Shown here: in pieces, positions 46,701-58,054 of the stretch
How positions within the stretch are numbered: position 1 is the stretch's first letter
Layout of the letters: every line of letters starts with the position of its first letter
Origin: Catenaria anguillulae PL171
Taxonomy: Eukaryota; Blastocladiomycota; Blastocladiomycetes; Blastocladiales; Catenariaceae
Length of the DNA stretch: 58,790 nt
Assembly: GCA_002102555.1 (NCBI GenBank)
Contig: MCFL01000149.1
Span: forward strand, 1 to 58,790
Direction of reading: 5' to 3'
Position numbers and translations under genes: made by a program
The notes under the pieces: generated by a model
What the model was told of the DNA's origin: nothing
What the model saw: the letters and a program-made list of their open reading frames with translations, nothing else
The model's database searches: none

Positions 46701-49038
46701 ATCGGAAAACTTGGACATCATTTGGCGGTTGATGGACTCGCGTGACTTGACATTCTTCATGTTTTGCAACAGATCAAATGCGCCCTCGGCCGACCGCAAC
46801 TTCTTGAATGACGTGTCGATAAAGAGCTTGGCCATGTCCTCGATTTGCACAATCTGCTCGCGAATTTGGCTAGCACGGCTTCCCAAGCCGGGTGGTACTT
46901 TTTGTTCCACAGGTCAAACGGCAGCTGTTCAATCGGGATCACGAGCAAGTCCACCGCTTGATGACCTCGTCAATTTGCTGTGTATCGCCCGTTACAGCTG
47001 TTGGTAACGTCAATGTCAGTATGTTGGGTGGACCAGAATCGGACTTGACTCGCAATTGCCATACCCTTGAGCTCTGGCCCAAAAATGCGTAAAACTGTTC
47101 CAAGACCTCGGCAATCTCGAGCAAATCGCCGCACCTGAGCGCCATGTAGTTTGTGACCTCAAACAACTTTTTCCGATCAAACTCCCACCTCTGATCCCTA
47201 CCAGACTGCTCAATCTTTTCCCTGGTCTCAAAGTAATTCCTCGACCATGCTTCGAGCAGCGACTTTCCCTCGGCAATCTTGCGCTTTGCCTCGGCGGGCG
47301 GCAGCCTGAGCACGCTCTTGACATTGACCACGGTCGCAACGCGATTCGACAATTCCCAGGCAATCCGCGACATGAGCGGGACCATGCGCTCATCCTTGTT
47401 GTAATGGCGAGAAATAATCCAGACCATGCGCACAGCATTCATCAAGCTCGGAAGTGCATCCTGCACCACGGGCAGCGGAGCCGACGCCACCGTCTTGAAA
47501 TGGCGCTCGAGCGTCGACAAGAACTTGACATTATCCTTTGCTTCGGCATGCAGCTTGTGCAAGTCTGCCAAGTGCGCCTCGAGTGCTGCGGCGGGCGCGT
47601 GCATGCCAGCCACTGAAAGCGCCTGGCCCGTGCCTTGAACCAGTGGGACGAGTGCAGCTTTTCGTACAAGCCCGCGAGCGAAAAGTGCCTGTCGCGCCAA
47701 AACTCGACCTCGGCCATGGGTCCGTTGCCGCGCCGGCACCTTTTTCGCCTCCGCGCGCGAGCGTGTGCTGGATGGCGTCGGACCATTCGTCGGCCAGCGA
47801 CTCGAGAAACACGAGCTTGGAAGGGTGGTCGCGAGCAATGGCCGTTGGGTCCGTACGCAGCAGAGCAACCAGTTCGGGGTCCGTGTCGGGCAAACGCAGC
47901 TTGACGTCGCCCGTGACTTGTTGGACGGTTTGCGCCACTTGGTTGGCAAACCGGGACATGCAGATGGAGAATTCGGTGTAAAGATTGTCGGAAAGCCCAG
48001 AGTCGCGGCGCATGAGCTGCTTGTTGCCGCCAGACGCCGTGTCTGTTGCTGGTTCTGTTGCCGCATGCGTGGCGGGATCAGTGGCGCTTGCAGATGCCGC
48101 CGTCGCCGGTGATGTTTCCGACTCGAATATCGATTGATTTGCCAGCATGGGCATGTAGACTTCGTGAATAATTTGCTCCAGCATCATGAGCGTGTGGCCC
48201 GAAAAGTAACCGACCTCGAGCACGTCGGGGAGCGATTGCCTTGCCGCTATGTTTGTAACAGCACCTCGAGTTAGAGAACATATCTGAACGGAAGATTAAT
48301 CGGAGTCGTACCGTCCAAGTTTTTGGGCTGTGGGATGGGACCTTTGGTGTTGCGCACGAAGTAGATCGAGTTGACTTCTGCAATCTTTTCAGGGAGCCGT
48401 TGAATGCACAGCTGACCGATTGCTTGAAGGATGGTTGGCCCATTGGAGTGGTTGGCAGGGCGGATGCAGTTGCTTCGCTGGACTCACCTGGTTGAACGTC
48501 TTGCGGGGCTACTTGCGGCTCACCATCGACGGACTGTGCTGTTGGGACATCAGACTGAGTTTCGTCTACGGCAACGAGTCATGTTGGCCCTGTTGAACTG
48601 GAGAAAATCTTCGGCTGCTGAAGGTGATGCTTGCGGGGCATTTTGATTGTCTTGGGTGAGCTCACCGTCAGCCACGGATACGTCAGTCGGAGCTCCGCTG
48701 ACGTTGACTGTTGTCGCGGCCACTGGCGAGCTGGGCAACCCAACAACCTCTTCATCCAAATAAAACAAGGCGACGGAAGACACATCGTCCCTTTGCCATT
48801 CTCGCTGTGTCCATCCAGGAAATCCGCCAGCGCAGCAGCGGTCGTCTTGTTTGCTAAACACTCGTCAATCAGCCTGAGTGCCAGGTCTTCCTCGACTGGC
48901 AATCCAGACACAACCACCTCGCGCATCCAATGTACGCGCACATCGGAAGGCGGCTTGCTTAACGGTGGTGGCGCAGCATCTGTTGCTGGTGCCGCGCGGC
49001 AGCTGGACGGACGGTTGATTTGGCGCTTGATCAGACAT
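34773..49038 (-). CDS. DNAH10: Axonemal inner-arm dynein heavy chain, DNAH10 type (dynein f / I1 beta)
   Basis: Flagellar motor subunit of about 4,600-4,700 residues. The 3' exon (46360-34773) holds a nearly unbroken 3,728-codon reading. P-loops are intact: AAA1 GPAGTGKT (42692-42669), AAA2 GPSGGGKS (41849-41826), AAA3 GDVGTSKT (near 40810) and AAA4 GVGGSGKQ (near 39755). The microtubule-binding stalk tip has [20 protein letters not shown] (near 38700) between two coiled coils. The choice of DNAH10 rests on [20 protein letters not shown] and [20 protein letters not shown] at AAA1 and on the C-terminal [11 protein letters not shown] and [10 protein letters not shown]. Upstream exons end at 46446, 48312 and 48488; introns are 65-85 nt. 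The N-terminus holds [13 protein letters not shown]. About eight frame changes, mostly one-base losses in homopolymers, lie between 49000 and 45960; none lie after. I take these as sequence errors. Confidence 0.9.
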
Positions 49039-49554
49039 GCCACTGCTAAACGTGCGCACCAAACCTCAATATGCGTGAGGAGTAGGTAGTAGGAAGTGTG
49101 GGAACGCGTGCAGCAGAGTGATGGGGAGGAGCAAGCGACTAAGCGAACCTGAGCGAACGCGACCGGAAATCGATGAGACTGGGGGCAAGAAAGAATGCTG
49201 AATGTTTTTGTGAATGTAAGCTGGTATATGCATCGATCTCAGGCGCGCATATGCTGGTCGATCATGGTAGATTTGTTTTCCAAGTTTCACTGGGGGCAGC
49301 GCTGGGGGTCTGAGAGGCTGGAAGGAGATCAGCAAGCGCGTCGGCAAGAACCGAGCCGCCGATCTGCTCCTGCCGAGGCGAAACCGGAGACGGCTTCAAT
49401 GCTTGCGACTTCTTGGCAAACGACTGGACATATCCGTACAAATCATTCATACACTACCCAGCAATGGACCGCGCCATATCCCTGCTGCACTGACCTCGAC
49501 CGCCCAGCCCTTTTCATCGCAGCAATCTTCTCGATTCGTCCACAACGTTGCACC
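49039..49554. promoter_or_regulatory. Divergent promoter region between the dynein and membrane-protein genes
   Basis: The open frame continues upstream of 49555 on the plus strand, but without domain character. No motif is visible that I can name. Confidence 0.35.
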
Positions 49555-50483
49555 ATGTCAAAGCCAGTGGCATCCAGAAGAGATCGCGTCTCGCAGGCGG
49601 CGTCGCCTGGGCCGACCACAACAACAGCCTTTGACCCCGAGCCCATGCCCAATGTTGATTCACCAACGTCCATGTCTTGGGTCACCTCGGGGATCGTTTT
49701 CCTCGCCACTCTGCTCGTCGGCTCGGCCGTTGTCATTGGCGCCATCTCCGTGACCGAGCTCATGGTCCGCTCAAAGACACCGTATACACCCGACCGCACA
49801 ACCTGTGAATGCGACTGTTGGGACCGCGCCTTCAAGGGCGTCTACTACCATTCACACCGGTACCAGTACAAGGCCGTCTACTTCAACATGACCAGCACCA
49901 CAGTCACGCTCTTTGCCTGGACCGTTTTTCATTTTGCCCTCTTCTATAAGTTTATCGAGTTGGCCGTATCCGCAGTTGTGCAACGCCGCATCCGATGGAT
50001 TGCGCTCGTCTTGCTGGGCGTTTCATACTATCAAATGTTTTACAATTGGTGGGCCACCTTCAACTATATCAACGACTCCTTTTTCGCCTTGCTGCCACGC
50101 AAATGTTTTTCAACCTCACCGAACTTGTACCTGCCATCTCCCTTGGTCCCCTCGTTCGCTCGCATTCCAAGTTGGTCAGCCCGCTCGTCTCTGCGGCGGC
50201 CATGGCCGTCGCCGTCTCGCACATTATCTTGTCGCTCTCGGATCAAGGCTGGGCCCACCTCTTCAATCGCGTATACAACAATGGGTGGGCGTTCCTTGGC
50301 GTGCGCGATGGCATGTTCTTGGCGGGCGATTTGGCGTCGGTGCTGATACTGTTGGCGTGGGGCGGCCGAGGCAAAGGCCGTGGGTCTGGGATTGCGCAGT
50401 ATTGGACGACAGTCACAGTGATGACGGGAGGGCTGATGGGGGTGTACCAAGTTGTCAAGCTTGTTTACGGTTACAACGACTAA
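49555..50483 (+). CDS. Seven-span membrane protein of unknown function
   Basis: About 309 residues. A disordered N-terminus of 40 residues leads into a first hydrophobic segment (about 42-66). A Cys-rich loop with TTCECDCWDRAFKG and YHSHRYQYKAVYFN comes next, then six more hydrophobic segments, the last ending VYQVVKLVYGYND. The count of seven suggests a receptor- or transporter-like fold, but I recognise no family. One frame change occurs near 50095, between DSFFALL and ATQMFFNLTELVP; one extra base restores the reading and no intron fits. The start at 49555 is chosen because the protein-like part begins there; the frame stays open upstream. It is divergent from the dynein gene, which is not proof of a shared role. 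Confidence 0.6.
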
Positions 50484-51564
50484 TGGCAGTTTTGGTCTTT
50501 GAGTACCCTACGATTGTCTTTCACCCGCTTGGAATTGAAGCTTTTTGCCTGTGGGTGAGTGCATGAATGTGATGTTTATTTTCCTTTCGAACTCATTCTT
50601 CATCGTTGCCCTGGCCGCAACTTCCCTGACCAACACGGCTCGCGCCAGCAAAGTGCTCATAAGATCAGTCATTTTTAGCTTGGCAACAGTTTCGCACACA
50701 AATCGATCCCACTCGTGTGGACTTTAAAATCGGCAAGAAGAATGTGTGGACGGGCACGACACATGACAGGCCTGCCAGACATGACGGCCTGCATGGATGA
50801 ATACATATCAGCACGGTCTTCACTGCTGCGAGCAAGCGATGAGTCGATGGTCCGAGCCTCCAGCCAGCCGCCACGGCCCGCTCGCAGAGTGCATTACACC
50901 CGTACCCGTGAACTGGAGACTTTCGGAAACTCAAAATGCATTTTTAACCTGTTCTGGCACGCATCACCATCGGCCCGGAACGGATGTGGAGCTGGAAGCC
51001 GGAATTGGCAACAGCTTACCTTTTGTGCTTTACATCACAAGCCTTTGTCCTCAAGTAAATTCCTCTCGTGAGTGATCAATGTCGCGTGAGACATGCGGTC
51101 AACAATGCATGAAGAGCGTGGCTCATGCCAGCCAGCCCATGCCACGATCCCTCGCCATCTGAGTACGTTTGAGTCAGCTTGCGTACAAGAATGGCAGGTT
51201 CACATTTGGAACATGATCTGCTTCCACTAACTGCATATGGCCATATCCATAAATGCGGCTAAAGTGATCCATGGCATGACAACGGAAAAAGCCCAAACAT
51301 CCGCCGACCGCTGGGCTGAAGTCGAAATGAGGTTTACTCGAACGTTGAGGCCACAAGGTTTCCGGCTGTTTTCGTCATCAGTTCCCTTGGATGCCCGTCG
51401 TCACCTTCCAGCTGCGATTGACCTCATCCTCCTCACTAATACCTTCAGGCGTGTGCTCCGCCATATCCTACCATCAACCGATTCAATTCCTACCAACCGA
51501 CCTTACCCTTTCGATTCGCTGAATCGCATCCTCATTCCAATCATCATCCCACAATACCACCACC
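50484..51564. other. Intergenic region
   Basis: About 1.1 kb between two plus-strand genes. Short ORFs on both strands without motifs. I see no RNA gene or repeat. Confidence 0.3.
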
Positions 51565-53196
51565 ATGGGTTCTGCACAGACGTATGGCTACTTTATTGCG
51601 TACGTCGCTGCTCTCTTTTTCCTCTCCGCCAATATTCCCACGGTCAAATCTAACTCAACCTCGACCTCGTTCTGAATGTCAATCATGATGATAGCTTCAC
51701 GGCAGCCCTCGGTGGCCTGCTGTTTGGTTACGAGATTGGCATCATCAACTCTGTCCTCGAAATGGACGCCTTCTCGCTCTTCTTTGGCATGCACGAAATG
51801 ACGCCCGCTGGTGCCTTTGAAAAGACGGCCGAGTCCACGTTCCGCAAGTCGTCCATTGTCACCGCCTTTGTGTTTGGCTGCATTCCCGGCGCACTCATCA
51901 TCACCTTCTTGGCGACTGGCTCGGCCGCAAGCGTGCCATCATGACGGGCACTTTCATGTTCACTGCCGGTGGTCTGATTCAAGCGCTTGTGCCTGCCTCG
52001 TCTTCCGTCACGGGTCGCTTGACCACCATTGTTGCTGGGCGCTTCTTGGGCGGGTGTGGTATTGGCATGCTTTCCGGGTCTGTGCCGCTGTACATTGCCG
52101 AGATTGCCCCCAACGAGCAGCGCGGTCGTCTCACGTCTGTGCAGCAGCTCATGATCACGATCGGTATTGCCGTGGCCTCGATTTGCAATGCCATCATCAT
52201 TGCGGCTTTCGGCAACGCCCGCTTCAACAATGACGGCCAGTGGCGCTTGGCGCTTGCCATCCAAGCGATCCCCGGGTTCATTCTCATGGTGATGCTCTTC
52301 TTCTTGCCCGAATCGCCGCGCTGGCTCTTGTCTCGCGGCCGCGACAATGAGGCGCTTTCGCACTTGGCCAAGGCGCGTCAAGCCGACTCCATGTCTGCCG
52401 AGGTGCAAGAAGAGTTCCACGACTTCAAGCAGGGCATTGAGGCCGAAAAGCAAATTGGCCAAGCGTCGTGGTCCGAACTCATGCGCCCGGGCATCCGCAA
52501 CCGTCTCGTGATTGGCATTGTGCTGCAGTTTTTCCAGCAATGGACAGGCATCAACGCCGTCATGTACTACTCGTCGTCGCTCTTTATCGCCATGGGCATT
52601 CCCAAGGAAACCGCCATCACGGTCAATGTCGTGATCCAGTCGCTCGTCAATGTGTTTGGTACCTTCCCGGGCATGTACTTGATTGAGCGTGCAGGCCGCA
52701 CAAAGCTGCTCAAGTGGGGCGGTCTCGGCATGGCCACGTGCATGTGGCTGCTCGTCCTGTTTGTCAACCTGTTCCAATCGACCGTCGGCATGCCGGTGAC
52801 AAGATCACGGCCGACACGCTGGTCCCGGGTTCGGCACGCGCCTTTTCCATCATTGCCGTGCTGTGCATGTACGCCTATGTGCTGTGCTTTGCCTCGACGT
52901 GGGGCCCCGTCGTGTGGGTGTACCAGTCGGAAATCTTTCCGCTGCGTGTCCGCGGCAAAGGTACCGGCTTGGCCACGGCGTCCAACTGGATCAACAACAC
53001 CATCTTGTCCTTCTCGTGGCCGTACATTTCAGAGGCGCTTGGCGCCTCGCAGTATGCCTGTGTTTGGGTGCACGGGTCTGGCCATGGCCGCCTATGTCCA
53101 AGTGGCGTCCCAGAGACAAAGGGAACGACCCTCGAGGCCATGGACGTTGTGTTTGGGTTCACGGGCGTGGCGGCAAGGGCGCCGCTGGCGAGTTGA
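51565..53196 (+). CDS. MFS sugar porter (hexose transporter family), frame changes present
   Basis: Twelve-span sugar:H+ symporter or facilitator of the plasma membrane. Exon 1 is 51565-51599, followed by a 95-nt intron (GTACGT to GATAG), and exon 2 runs from 51695. Family motifs in order: GGLLFGYEIGIINS (span 1), DWLGRKRA, RFLGGCGIGMLSGSVPLYIA, PNEQRGRL, LPESPRWLLSRGR, QQWTGINAVMYYSSSLF, IERAGRTKLL, GPVVWVYQSEIFPLRVRGKG and the closing PETKGTTLEAMD. The QQxTGxN motif points to hexose transport. Frame changes lie near 51915 (a lost G before DWLGRKRA), near 52795, and as a close pair near 53060 and 53105. All conserved blocks survive, so I favour sequence errors over a pseudogene. The length of about 510 residues is normal once frames are followed. 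Confidence 0.85.
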
Positions 53197-53711
53197 AGGC
53201 GTGATGGATTGATTTTTTGTTGGACTTGGAGTTCAGCATCGTCCGTCGTTGGCGATGTGTATCCGGCTTTTGAACAGCCCATATTTTTTAGTTCATTTTG
53301 TACTTCACTCATTTATCATACACTTGCCCTATTGACCCAAATTCGCCAGTGAAAGGCAGCATAATGAACAGCTTCAGTGGAGTGGGATGTCCAACTTCGA
53401 ATGCATCTGAGTGATCGTACGTGCAAACGAGGAGACGAATGTTTATTCATCGAAAACTGAGTTGCCCCGCCGCTGACGAGGGTTCAGCTAAGCCAAGCAA
53501 GTAAATGTCGTCTCGGCGTCCGACCCATGACATCGAGGTATAACTGTGTCAACTGGGAGGCAGAATGCGTCGGAGAGTTAAAGGATCAATGAACCCTGGT
53601 GTTTTTATTACCGCTTTGCACCGTCGTAAACAGACACAATGGCGACAGGGTCAGAATGGCGGAAGTAGTCGGCCCAGCGGCGGATTGGATTCAGGCACCA
53701 TCACGGCAGAG
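53197..53711. other. Intergenic region
   Basis: 3' flank of the sugar porter. No gene or repeat is evident. Confidence 0.3.
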
Positions 53712-54737
53712 TTAATGGGGTTCTACTTGGAGGGCCGGGTGTCCACCGGGGTGGCTGGCTGCGGCATTAAACACGCGAAACATCGGTTCGGTGTAACTGT
53801 CCAATGGTGTCGATGTTGGTGTTGCTGGTTCCAATGGAATGTTCATAAGGGAACGGGGAGGAACAACCACGTCATCGTGGGCAACTGCGCTGTGCGCAGC
53901 AACAGTTGCAATGCCAATGGTGGGCAGGCCGGTGGGGGTGGCAGGCACAGGCGCACTGGGCTCGGGGTCATTGGGCTCAGTGGCTGCAGCAACGACCTCG
54001 CCGGTGGCGGCAACAGGTTCGGCGGCAACGGGTTCGGCAGCAACCAGCCCACTTGTGGTGGTGGTGGCGGCGGCAGCAGCAGCAACTGGCTCGCTTGTGA
54101 TGGCCACAACTTGCTCGATGGGAGAGGCCACTTCCTCTTGACTTGCGCTGCTATCCTCACTCACCTCACTTGCACCGCCATCGTGGGCGGGCTCCTTGTC
54201 GTCACTCACACCGCCATCTCCGGCTTGCTGCTTGTCGTCGCCAACGATATCGCCATTGGCCGACCGTTCCTCCTCGTTACCACCGACACCGCCATCGGCC
54301 GCCTGCTCGTCGCCACCAATAACCAAACGCAAATCTTGGTCAACTGCAACGCCCGCGCCTTGGCCTTGGCCGCCTGCGGCAACGGCAACACCCGCGCGCT
54401 GACCCGCCACGTCTCGCGAGCATGTAGCAAACATGGCATTGCCAATTGCGGCAAGCACACCCGTCGGGATCCTGTCATCGCACGGGATGACAACACGAGG
54501 CGGCTTGGCGGGGGCAGCGGCAAGGGCACCGCGAACTGCACCTCTTGTCGGAGTGGTGGGTGGCACAGAAGCCATCACGAGAGCGGCGGTGGTGGTGGTG
54601 GTGGTGTTGGCATCATCGACAACGGCAGTGGGAATTAGGGAGAGCGATGGGACATATGTAGTTGTCGGGCGTGACCGAGATCTGAAGAGTTGTGACCTTG
54701 CCTTCGGCCGACAAGCCCTTACCGACCAGCGGGACAA
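53712..54737 (-). CDS. Low-complexity Ala/Asp/Glu-rich ORF, function unknown
   Basis: A long open frame of up to 341 codons; the protein-like part starts near MASVPPTTPTRGAVRG. It contains Gly/Asp/Glu repeats (DGGVGGNEEE, DGGVSDDKEP, AHDGGASEVS) and then Ala/Val/Thr/Pro-rich sequence. I recognise no domain. Its 3' end, 53701-53741, is about 85% identical to 55216-55256, upstream on the same strand, so part of the locus is duplicated. It may be the C-terminal part of the frameshifted gene at 54749-57495 rather than a gene of its own. Compositional bias makes a chance ORF possible. Confidence 0.35.
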   Translation of the reverse strand: MSRWSVRACRPKARSQLFRSRSRPTTTYVPSLSLIPTAVVDDANTTTTTTAALVMASVPPTTPTRGAVRGALAAAPAKPPRVVIPCDDRIPTGVLAAIGNAMFATCSRDVAGQRAGVAVAAGGQGQGAGVAVDQDLRLVIGGDEQAADGGVGGNEEERSANGDIVGDDKQQAGDGGVSDDKEPAHDGGASEVSEDSSASQEEVASPIEQVVAITSEPVAAAAAATTTTSGLVAAEPVAAEPVAATGEVVAAATEPNDPEPSAPVPATPTGLPTIGIATVAAHSAVAHDDVVVPPRSLMNIPLEPATPTSTPLDSYTEPMFRVFNAAASHPGGHPALQVEPH

Positions 54738-54748
54738 ACCAGCTCCGC

Positions 54749-57495
54749 TTATGAGCGGATGTTTGTTCCGTCAGAATCGCAGTTGGCAACGCTTGGTTTG
54801 AACGAGCAGGCACTTCTCGAGTCGCTGCCCGTGGATTTGCAAGAGGACAAGTCGGAAAACGACTTGGTGTCCATGCTGGATACTAAGTTGGGGTTTCGGT
54901 AAGGGGAGAACTGGGTCGTGACACGGGTCGCTGTACAACAATTGATTTGTGGTGGTACAACTGCTTGACGAGTAAACTTTGGCCGGTCGCCTTGCCCAGA
55001 TTTAGTTTCGGAGACCATTGAATCCGCCAACGGGACAACCAGACTTGATGGTAACCCAATCGACTGCACAAGCTCGGCCAATTGCTGATCGGACATTAAT
55101 GCCATGGAGTGAATTCCGTTACAAATGTTGACGAGCGTCCGCTCATTTGCCAAGTGCACGACGCGACGCTTGATGGCCTCCATCGCCTGCTCCTCAGTCT
55201 TGCCCAGCTTTTCCATCACGGCAGAGTTGAGGGGGTTCTTCCTGGAGGGCCGGACGGAAAACAGGGCCGCGTTGTGTTGCTCGTTGCCACAATCAAATCG
55301 CCATTTAGATTCTGACGCATATGGTTGAAATGGCGACGCAGTTTGTCGCAAGTAAACCCATCGCTCGCCACGGGGACTCTGTCGTTTTCTTGCGGGTGGC
55401 GAATCGTCGCGGTGCTCGCCATGCTTGCTGCCTCATTGGCAATGATGAGCGCCTCGCGACAACCGCACCCGCGAGTTCCAGCAGGCTGACATGCCAATGC
55501 TTGGTGTCGTCCTACAAATACGTCAATCAAGAGTGGGAGATTGGTTACTCCCTTCCATCATGTCGCAAACATGAATGAGAAACAGGAACGACAAGGAATG
55601 CACCTTGCTGGCTTTTGCCCTCTTTCCTCGTTGCCACCAATATCGTCGTTGGCCGGCTGCCGATCTTCGTCACCACCGACGCCGTCCTCAACACTTCCTC
55701 ACTCGCTGAGGCACCATTCACCGCCGGTTGATCGCCTGCACCCACCGCCACGGTGCCCACCGACGACGCCAAACCCAACGTGACGCGCACCATGCTGCCG
55801 TCGAGCCTGGACGGCGTCCACAATTCGGGCACGCGAACATCGGGCAAGACGTGCAACTCGCGCGCTGGTGCCGGGCCCAGGGCACACCCCCCCCCATCCC
55901 AATCCACACACGCGGCATCGTCTTGGCTCGGCTTGCGCGGCTTTGTGCACGCTGGGCAGCCAACTTTTGCTTGCTTCCTCGCACGCGCGCGCCCCTCTAT
56001 CCTCCTTTTTCCTGCAACACCGCGCCTGCCGCTTGCGTGCGACTGGATGTTTTGGGCTCGGGCCGCACCCGGTCCCAGTCCCCCATCATCTCTGTGTTCC
56101 ATTGGCTTGGCTGGCGGACCGTGGCGTGCCAGGGAATGGTCCAACGGCCGCAAGTTCGACAATGGCATGTCATCATGCGGGTTGATGGCCGAACCCGCAC
56201 TGCGACCCGTCCTCGCGGCCCTGGGGCCGCCGTGCGGGGGGCGCGGGTCGTGCGGGCGGGAACCGCCGGGGCGATAGGAGGAAATGTACTTCTTGGCGAC
56301 AGGCTTCTTGGTGGTCTTGGGCTTTAGGGAGGTGGCGGCCTTCTCAAACTCGTCCGAGCCGAACAAGGTCGTTGCCCGCGAGTCCGGGTCGTGGCGGGCT
56401 TGAACCGCCAGGCAACTCGCGCAACCGCTTGAGCGGCACGCTGGTGCCGACGTTGGCGCGGAGGGCGTCGACGCGCCGCAAGGGCGTGGCCCACCGAGAA
56501 AATGCGGCGGCCAATGAGCGCCGCGTGCGGAGCCTTGGGGCCGAGCGTGAGAGCCACGCCGGCGGCCATGACGGCGGCGGCGGCTGAGGTCACCATCTTG
56601 TGTGTGCGGTCGTGGTAACCTTTCACGATGCCCCCGGGAGCGTCGGGGCGTCACGCGAGCCCAGGCCAGCCACCTTGGGCACCGCGGCCCGAAGGTCTTT
56701 GATGGCCGCGTCCAGCTTTGCGTCATCGGCGTGCGCCCAGTCCTTATCGTTACCCGAGTATGCCGACGTGACGAGCTTCGGATCGTGCGAGTCGATTTGC
56801 AAGGCCTCGACTCCTCGTGGACTTGCTCAACGGCTTCCCTCATGATGGCCTTGAGAGGTCCGCCTACCCCCGAGGCAATCGTCCGGTCGCCGTCCCGAAT
56901 GGCTTTGGCAATCTAGATTGCAGGCTGGGTTAGTACGGCAATTGGGGGTGCAAATGGAAGCACAGCAACGTACCACTTGAGGTGTAGTGAACGGCTCGGG
57001 AATGCCAGCCGCAAGGTAAATGATGCGGGCTGTGGTCGCCGGGTCATCCTCGTGCATGCACAGCCGACGCCCACGCATATGGCGGCCAAAGATCTTGATC
57101 CAATCGGCCTTGAATTGAACCAGTGATTGAATCTTGATGGGACTTGATGAACTCGACTTGGAGTAGTTGGAGTTGGCAAGTCGGGATTTCTTTGGTGCAC
57201 TTGGAGTCATGGCGTCCATTGAGCCGCACGGGTCGTTGGCAATGATGTTTGTGATGGCATCCGGTTGAATCGCGGCAGCAATTGAGTCAAAGTCGTTGGA
57301 CTTTCGCTTGTTAGGGGTAGACGGCGCAGGGGAGGGCGTGGCCGGAATTGTAATATTTGGGTGTGTCAAGGCTGGCGGGAGTGGGTTGCCCGCGACTTGA
57401 CTTGGGGTGGGGGGTGGCGGTGCGGAGTGGCTGCTTGCTGGACACTTGGCTGTCCCTGGTCCTGGTGGGTGTGTCGGGATGGGCACGGAACACAT
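54749..57495 (-). pseudogene. Frameshifted gene of unknown function
   Basis: Coding-like blocks in changing frames suggest one long gene. From the likely start at 57495: a disordered Pro/Ser/Thr-rich segment; a globular block with FKADWIKIFGRHMRGRRLCM and ARIIYLAAGIPEPFTTPQ; an intron 56973-56913 (GTACGT to TCTAG); then IAKAIRDGDRTIASGVGG, DSHDPKLVTSAYSGNDKDW, KGYHDRTHKMVTSAAAAVM, GSDEFEKAATSLKPKTTKK, LWTPSRLDGSMVRVTLGLA, another intron ending TTGTAG near 55517, DDTKHWHVSLLELAGAVVAR, NEAASMASTATIRHPQEND, and NSAVMEKLGKTEEQAMEAIK. At least five frame changes occur. I know no family with this order and see no transposase or reverse transcriptase motifs. It could be an intact host gene seen through poor sequence, or a decayed one. 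Confidence 0.4.
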
Positions 57496-58054
57496 GACAA
57501 TGACGACGGCAACCGATCGAGGCACAGGAAGCACATGACATGGCGGGCGAATGAGACGACTGGGATCCGATCGTGCCCGGTGGCCGGGAGGTTGCTGTGA
57601 GCTTCGCAACCATGTTCGAACAGTTGACTTGAAAGCGGGCCGGCATCGGCGTGGGGGCTCTGGATCCCCTCAAGTACCAGTGGTCGTCAGCCTGAGCGAG
57701 GCGTTGATACATTGATCGGCACTCTATTCCTTGGAGCACATGATATGTCGTCAACAAGTACTATCAATGGAGCAGAAGTGAAAGCAGTCTCTGCTCTGGT
57801 CTCTGCCATGTTCATGAGTAACTGCCAAATAGCAGTCAGATCGACGGACTGGGCGTCCATGCCAGAGGCGTCGTCGAGGGCAGGTCGAAGCGAGTACTTC
57901 AATATGTTTAACCTTGAGAGAGCACAGGCGAGTGGACGAGTGGCACACACTACTACTCAAGCCTGGGACAGCATTTCCGGCAATTGTATTAGGGCATGTG
58001 AGCATGGTGGTACAAAGGATGCAACCGGCAAGCAAATCACTCTCATCTATAATG
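57496..58054. other. Intergenic region
   Basis: 5' flank of the preceding minus-strand gene and 3' flank of the right-edge gene. No feature is visible. Confidence 0.25.

Noticed and set aside
34773-49038. Dynein gene as a pseudogene
   Set aside because: The 3' 11 kb is fully open with all four P-loops and the stalk tip intact; breaks are limited to one 5' patch.
53712-57495. Unknown frameshifted locus as a mobile element
   Set aside because: No reverse transcriptase, integrase, transposase or helicase motif and no terminal repeats were seen.
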